64,000 nucleotides of DNA. It comes from Endomychus coccineus (lineage: Eukaryota; Arthropoda; Insecta; Coleoptera; Endomychidae). Below, piece by piece: positions 57,979-64,000 of the stretch (position 1 is its first letter; each line of letters begins with the position of its first letter). The notes below the pieces were generated by a model, which was given only the letters and a program-made list of their open reading frames with translations, was not told the DNA's origin and made no database searches. Both the position numbers and the translations under genes were made by a program. The stretch spans positions 35,308,581 through 35,372,580 of the forward strand of contig OY294071.1 of the NCBI GenBank assembly GCA_958510875.1, written 5' to 3'.

Positions 57979-60600
57979 GATGAGCATAAATCAGGGTTCC
58001 GACTCGGTAAAGTGGTTAGTCATGGTCTGAGGTTAAAACTAACGCTGGAATCGAATTTCTAATTTTCGAAAATGTGCTATATCAGTGTTGCATTAGAATC
58101 GATGAGGTGGAGCAGAATCCACTTTTCTCCATACGAAATTTTACAAAAATTGTAAATTCCAAAAAGTTGTGATAATCGCTGAAATTTGTTGTCAAATCTC
58201 AAAAGAACCCCGATTTCCATTTCAAGTGAATTTTACCTCTACAACCTGATTTTAATAGCGTTAATATGTATATGATGAGCATAATTCAGGGTTCCGACCT
58301 TCTGTAAAGTGGTTAATCATGGTCTGAGGTTAAAACTATCGCTGGAATATAATTTCTAACTTTGAAAACGTATATATCAGTGTTTCGTTAGAATCGATGA
58401 GGTCGAGCAAAATCCACTTTTTTCCATACTTACCTACTACCCCTTACGAAATTTTACAAAAATTGAAAATATCGGAAAGTTAGAATAATCGCTGAAATTT
58501 GTTCAGTCAAATTTCAAAAGAATTCCGATTTCAATTTCTAGTGCATTTTCCTTCTACAACATAATTTTAATAGCGTTAAAGTGTATAGGATGAGCATAAT
58601 TCAGGGCTCCGACTCTCTATAAAGTGGTTAATCATGGTCTGAGGTTAAAACTAACGATGGAATTCAATTTCTAACTTCCGAAAATGTACTACATCAGTGT
58701 TCCATTAGAATCGATGAGGTCAAGCAAAATCGATTTTTTTCCATACCATTACGAAATTTTACAAAAATCGAAAATTCAGAAAAGTTGGAATAACCACTGA
58801 AATTTGTTCAAATCTCAAAAGAACCCCGATTGAAATTTCAAGTGTATTTTCCCTCTACAACATGATTTTAATAGCATTAATGTGTGTAGAATGAGCATAA
58901 TTCAGGGTTTCGACTCTCTGTAAACTGGTTAATCATGATCTGAGGTTGAAACTAACGCTGGAATTAAATTTCTCACCTTCAAAAACGTTCTATATCGGTG
59001 TTCCGATAAAATCGATGAGGACAACTAAAATCCAATTTTTTCCATAGCTTCCTTATGAAATTTTACAAGAATCGAATATTCCGAAAAGTTGGGATAATCG
59101 CTGAAATTTTTTCACTCAAATCTCAAAAGAAACCCGATTCAAATTTCAAGTTCATTTTCCCTCTACAACATGATTTTAATAGCATTAATGTGTATAGGAT
59201 GAGCATAATTCAGGGTTCCGACCTTTTGTAAAATGGTTAATCATGGTCTGAGGTTAAAACTAACGCTGGAATTGAATTTCTAACTTTCGAAGACGTGCTA
59301 TATCAGTGTTCCATTAGAATCGATGAGGTCGAGCAAGATTAATTATTTTCCATACCTCTACCCCTTATGAAATTTTACAAAAATCGAAAATTCCGAAAAG
59401 TTGGAATAATCGCTGAAATTTGTTCAGTCAAATCTCAAAAGAATACCGATTTCAATTTCAAGTGCATTTTCCTTCTACAACATAATTTTAATAGCGTTAA
59501 AGTGTATAGGATGAGCATAGTTCAGGGCTCCGACCCTCTATAAAGTGGTTAATCATGGTCTGAGGTTAAAACTAACGATGGAATTCAATTTCTAACTTTC
59601 GAAAACGTACTAAATCAGTGTTCCATTAGAATCGAAGAGGTCAAGCAAAATCGATTTTTTTCCATGAAATTTTACAAAAATCGAAAATTCAGAAAAGTTG
59701 GAAGAATCACTGAAATTTGTTCAGTCAAATCTCAAAAGAACCCCGATTCAAATTTCAAGTGTATTTTCCCTCTACAACATGATTTTAATAGCATTAATGT
59801 GTATAGGATGAGCATAATTCAGGGTTTCGACCCTCTGTAAAGTGGTTAATCATGATCTGAGGTTGAAACTAACGCTGGAATCGAATTTCTCCCTTTAAAA
59901 ACGTTCTATATTGGTGTTCCGATGATATCGATGAGGACAACCAAAATCCAATTTTTTCCATAGCTTCCTTATGAAATTTTACAAAAATCGAATATTCCGA
60001 AAAGTTGGGATAATCGCTGAAATTTGTTCAGTCAAATCTCAAAAGAACCCCGATTCAAATTTCAAGTGCATTTTCCCTCTACAACATGATTTTAATAGCA
60101 TTAATGTGTATAGGATGAGCATAATTCAGGGTTCCGACCTTCTGTAAAGTGGTTAATCATGGTCTGAGGTTAAAACTATCGCTGAAATTGAATTTCTTAC
60201 TTTCGAAAACTTACTATATCAGTGTTTAATTAGAATCGATGAGGTCGAGCAAAATCCACTTTTTTCCATACTTACACCCCTTACGAAATTTTACAAAAAC
60301 CGAATATTCCGAAAAGTTGGAATAATCACTGAAATTTGTTCAGTCAAATCTCAAAATAACCCCGATTCGAAATTCCGTTGCATTATCCCTCTACAACAGG
60401 ATTTTATTATGGTCATTATGTATGAGTTGAGCATAATTCAAGGCCCCGACACTAAAGTGGTTGATTATGCTCTGAGGTTGAAACTAACGCTAGAATCGCA
60501 CAACTAACTTTCGAAAACGTACAATATCAGTGTTCCATTAGAATCAATGAGTTTGACCAATAGTTTTGAAAAAACCGAAAATTCCGAAAAGTTTGTGTTC
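57979..60600. repeat. ~305-bp satellite array with three-monomer higher-order repeat
   Basis: Monomers start at the shared GATGAGCATAATTCAGGG motif near 57979, 58274, 58589, 58890, 59198, 59510, 59807, 60114 and 60426 (last one partial and diverged), a period of 295-315 bases. Each has, in order, GTGGTTAATCATGGTCTGAG, AACTAACGCTGGAAT, CAGTGTTCCATTAGAATCGA, AAATTTTACAAAAATCG, AATCGCTGAAATTTG and CTCTACAACATGATTTTAAT. Monomers 2, 5 and 8 share variants, as do 3 and 6, and 4 and 7, so the array is ABC-ABC-A with a period of about 916-924 bases. No ORF. Confidence 0.97.
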
Positions 60601-63600
60601 TATCGTTTACGGAGTGGCAAAGCAAACTGTTTTTCAAATACAAACCTCCCTATATTTAATCATCATTTGAAAATCCTTTTGATTATGTTCATTATGAGTG
60701 CAATGTTAATCCACAAATTATGAACCGTATAGATTTTATGGTCAAAAAAGTGTGAAAAGGCGCCATATTTGAGAAATTATCACGACTTTACTGTTGGAAA
60801 TGAAGTATTCAGTGTTTTTTCATGTCCTGAATTTCAATTCGAGTGCTTATTAATCAACCACTTCTAATTTCCGTATACAGGATATGACCATATATCGTTA
60901 TGTGCTTTGTTATATGTAAATTCATGGGAAAAATGTTACATTAACACATATGTTTAAATTTTTTCGTTACGATGTGTACGTTATATTAACAACACAACAT
61001 AAGCTATTTTTGGGTTGACAAATTGCAATAGTATTTAAAATATTGGTTTTTCTCACAATTCTTTTCATAAACACACTACCTCCAGGGCCCAGGGGTAGAA
61101 TAATTTGTGAACGTTTCACCTTTTACTCCACTAGCTGTTGCCAGTCAATTGTTTCAATCTTTGCGGTGGTACTTCCAGTAAGAATATGATTGTGAAATTT
61201 CTGTGGTAGAATCCGTTGAAACATGAATTTCGTAATTTTTCAGAAGACAACAGAAGATTCATCTCATCTCAGACTATTAAACAATCATTAGCGTACGTAA
61301 TCATATCGAATGAACAGTTTAATAATTAAATCTTTAAATCTGTATAACTCCATTCTTGGATTACGGACAATCAGCTTCATTGGTGAGTACCACCAGATAA
61401 CTAAGCTTTAAGAAATCTACGTCACAGACTTATCTGTTGCAGTACCTGTGTATGTGTATTTATTTACCTGAGATATTTGAACGATAGTTCAGTGTCAAGT
61501 AGCATTTACTTCGATCGTAACCTATCTCTTGAAAATCGTTCGTGTTTTAAACATCTGTGCAACCCTGGCTCATTTTCGTTTGATATTGCCGTAAGTTTTG
61601 CATCAGTTAGATTATATTTACTCTTCATCTTTTAGAATATTCGCTATCGGGACGGTTCTTTATTGTGAATGATAACAAGCTTTAAAGTAATGATATTCAA
61701 GACTAAACATAAAATATTACTGCCCAAAAGACATCAGAACTCCTACACATAACAAGCATAAATATTAATTTACATATTCAATAATTAATGGCTTTTAATT
61801 AATGATATATCATATGAAACCATGATCTTATTAAGGCTGGAAACAAATAGATTCATTATCCAAATTATCTGATTGTACATATTTACTCTTATATTGAGCA
61901 AACACTAAAAATACGAGGCTAATCAATTGTTAGAATTAGTAGAAAATAAGATCTACTTGAATTGAATGAAAATATTTTCAAAATGGTGTTGGCCCTAACA
62001 CCCCAATTGAATTTTTCAATTTTTCTTCCGATTCTTAAATAAATTTTATCGGAAATTGTTTGTAGTATTTTCTCAATAGCAATTACCGACACACGACTGA
62101 AATTTTTATACTGGTAAGATGGCAAAACAAATAAACTAGCATAAAAGAAGAATGTACGTCATTGTGGTCTTGGCGTCTGTCCAAATTTGAAACTTGCCGA
62201 AATCGTCAAAAATCGTTAAAATTTTAAGGTATATACCCCCAACAAATTTCGCATGGTCTTGTTTTGCCTGACATCCATGTTAGATGTAGTCAGAAGACTC
62301 ATGCCAACAATTTTTTGTCAATCGAACGGAATTATGAATTTAAAAAACCGAAATATGCTTCCTATGAGTTCTTATCGTCATGGAATTCTGTATATTCCTA
62401 ATAAATATATGAAAGAGTGTCCATTCAAAGTTTCTTGCAATCCTTATCCCATACATGGCTTTGTCTAACATTTGATATTTCGAAATAAGTCGAAAATGGG
62501 GAGTAAATTTTGAAGGCGAGATTATTATGAATATGGGATGGATCTTATCTATTTCAATTCTTAATTTGATTACTTATCATTTCCTCCACTTCAAGTTTGT
62601 TAAGTATTTATTTGATTGGGTTTTGAATTTAGCCCATTATTCGTTTGAGAATGTGAACCGAATCAAATAGATAAAATAATGATCTTGAACTATCAACTGG
62701 AACAGCATAAGATAGACGATACTTAGGTTATGTTTAGGAAAATTGTTTGTAGCTTATGGCTTTGCTATTGAGTGCATGTTGTCACTTATAATACAGAATA
62801 TTTTGAATCCAATTAGTTCTAATTTCAAAATAATTGACAAAATTCACACTTACTACGGTACCACTACGAGAATCTTGTTCTGTTATTATTGTTACCATGA
62901 CATCTTTCACAGGGACATCCGATATGCATTGTTTCCGTAGAAGTATCTATAGGAGAACTGAATATTCAAATTTTTGGCTAATTGTTGCAATTTCCCCTGC
63001 AGCCAGGATCACAACATTTATTCGGCATAAGTGATTAACTAAAAAACGTCTGCAAACGAAGTCGTTTGTTTGGACTTTCTGTGGACTGAATTTACTAATT
63101 CAGGTGAGTTTTGAGCCTAAATTGGTAAATTTAAAGGTTACGGGTCTCCCGGAGGCTACGCTCGATTCTTGGAGAGTGATGGTTCATAAAGATAAATTGA
63201 AATACGTTTGGCAAAAAGTTTGTAGCTACGAGCTTTTAACAAATTATTGTCAACAGGAATCCGATTTCCTCTTTTGGGCTCACACACAACCCTATGCGCA
63301 GCGTACTGACCACCGATTCCTCAGTAAATCAATATATCAATTTTCGAAAGATATGTCCGGCTTCTGGATTGTCATCCAAATTCTACTTGTGAAACAGTTG
63401 AAGGTCCGTATACATTTATAGCTATTAATTGAAAATGTATATAATTTAACAATGTCCCCTAATTTCACTCACGGTGTAGATGATAATATAATCTTTCTTA
63501 TGTCATACAATCATTATTTCAACACATTCTATGTGGGGATAGGCCGACAAGTTTCATTTCACAGCATTTTTCTCAATTGAATTCAGTTGTTCATTTTCAA

Positions 63601-64000
63601 ATATTCATGGGGAAAATCCGGAAGCTATGCTGTTCTGAATATTAAATATGGGAAACATTAACCTCTAGTAATTAACCTCGAGTCATTAATATTATGCAAA
63701 TTTGGAACATGTACTGTGCTGGGAATAGATAAATCTAAGCATATAATTCCAAAGCTTCTGTATTTCAATAATGAAAGACGAATAAAAGGCGCCTTCACTT
63801 GTGGGGTGCCGAAACTGTAGAGGGGGCGAATAAAATAAGAAGACATCAGAATCAATTTTTTACATTCTTTATTTGTGATGTTTTTGTCCATTCGCGAATA
63901 AATTCTTTACCTTCGAGGTGGGCAGGGAGGTTATGTCAAGGTTTCTTGTCAGTAGTCCGAAGCCAAACACTCCTGCGACCATTTTTATCATACTTTGACT
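60601..64000. other. AT-rich stretch without recognised genes
   Basis: ORFs of 65-105 codons occur (the longest at 63104-63421 on +), but none shows a known domain. A strong donor-like CAG|GTGAGT lies at 63103/63104, just where that ORF starts, so the ORF could be intronic. The window ends in unassigned sequence. Confidence 0.4.

Noticed and set aside
63104..63421. 105-codon + ORF near the right edge
   Set aside because: It starts inside a consensus splice donor (CAG|GTGAGT), so it is at best intronic, and no family is recognisable.

Overview
This is an AT-rich, intron-rich animal genomic window. It is almost certainly from an arthropod and most likely an insect: the transposon mix (Penelope-like elements, Jockey-like, LOA/I-like and R1/I-like non-LTR elements, a Tc1/mariner-like relic, a DUF4780-like ORF) and a dispersed C2H2 zinc-finger gene fit that. 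I cannot assign the order. There are no bacterial operons, rRNA genes, CRISPR arrays or intact tRNA genes.

Host genes. The only clear host gene is on the + strand at about 18550-21740: a 1,050-residue nuclear protein with eleven widely spaced C2H2 zinc fingers, read in one long exon behind a good splice acceptor. At the left edge, two short exon-like segments (182-235 and 741-892) look like alternative last exons of a gene lying to the left of the window. A possible untranslated first exon lies near 5540-5691.

Mobile DNA. Most other recognisable sequence is decayed transposon. Penelope-like elements (PLEs) occur at five loci: 3.85-5.17 kb and 27.2-28.7 kb (each a head-to-head inverted pair), 43.2-44.1 kb, 49.5-49.8 kb and 52.1-53.7 kb. 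The last is split by a 1.26-kb foldback element with a TTA target duplication. Hammerhead-ribozyme-like motifs sit at the outer ends of the 27-28 kb pair and near the 44.1 kb PLE. Non-LTR fragments lie at 2.0-2.9, 13.2-13.6, 16.3-16.7, 17.5-18.2, 36.4-36.9, 45.5-46.7, 50.1-50.9, 51.7 and 56.2 kb. DNA-transposon-like pieces are a 390-bp MITE (32.85 kb), an inverted-repeat element (30.1-31.0 kb), a DDE transposase relic (36.1-36.4 kb), and two inverted-repeat loci related to a DUF4780-like ORF (38.7-39.5 and 45.65 kb), the second nested in a Jockey-like element.

Tandem repeats. A (CA)n/(CATATA)n microsatellite fills 40.23-40.77 kb. A roughly 305-bp satellite fills 57.98-60.6 kb and is organised as a three-monomer higher-order repeat of about 920 bp. 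The rest appears to be AT-rich intronic or intergenic DNA with no recognisable coding sequence.
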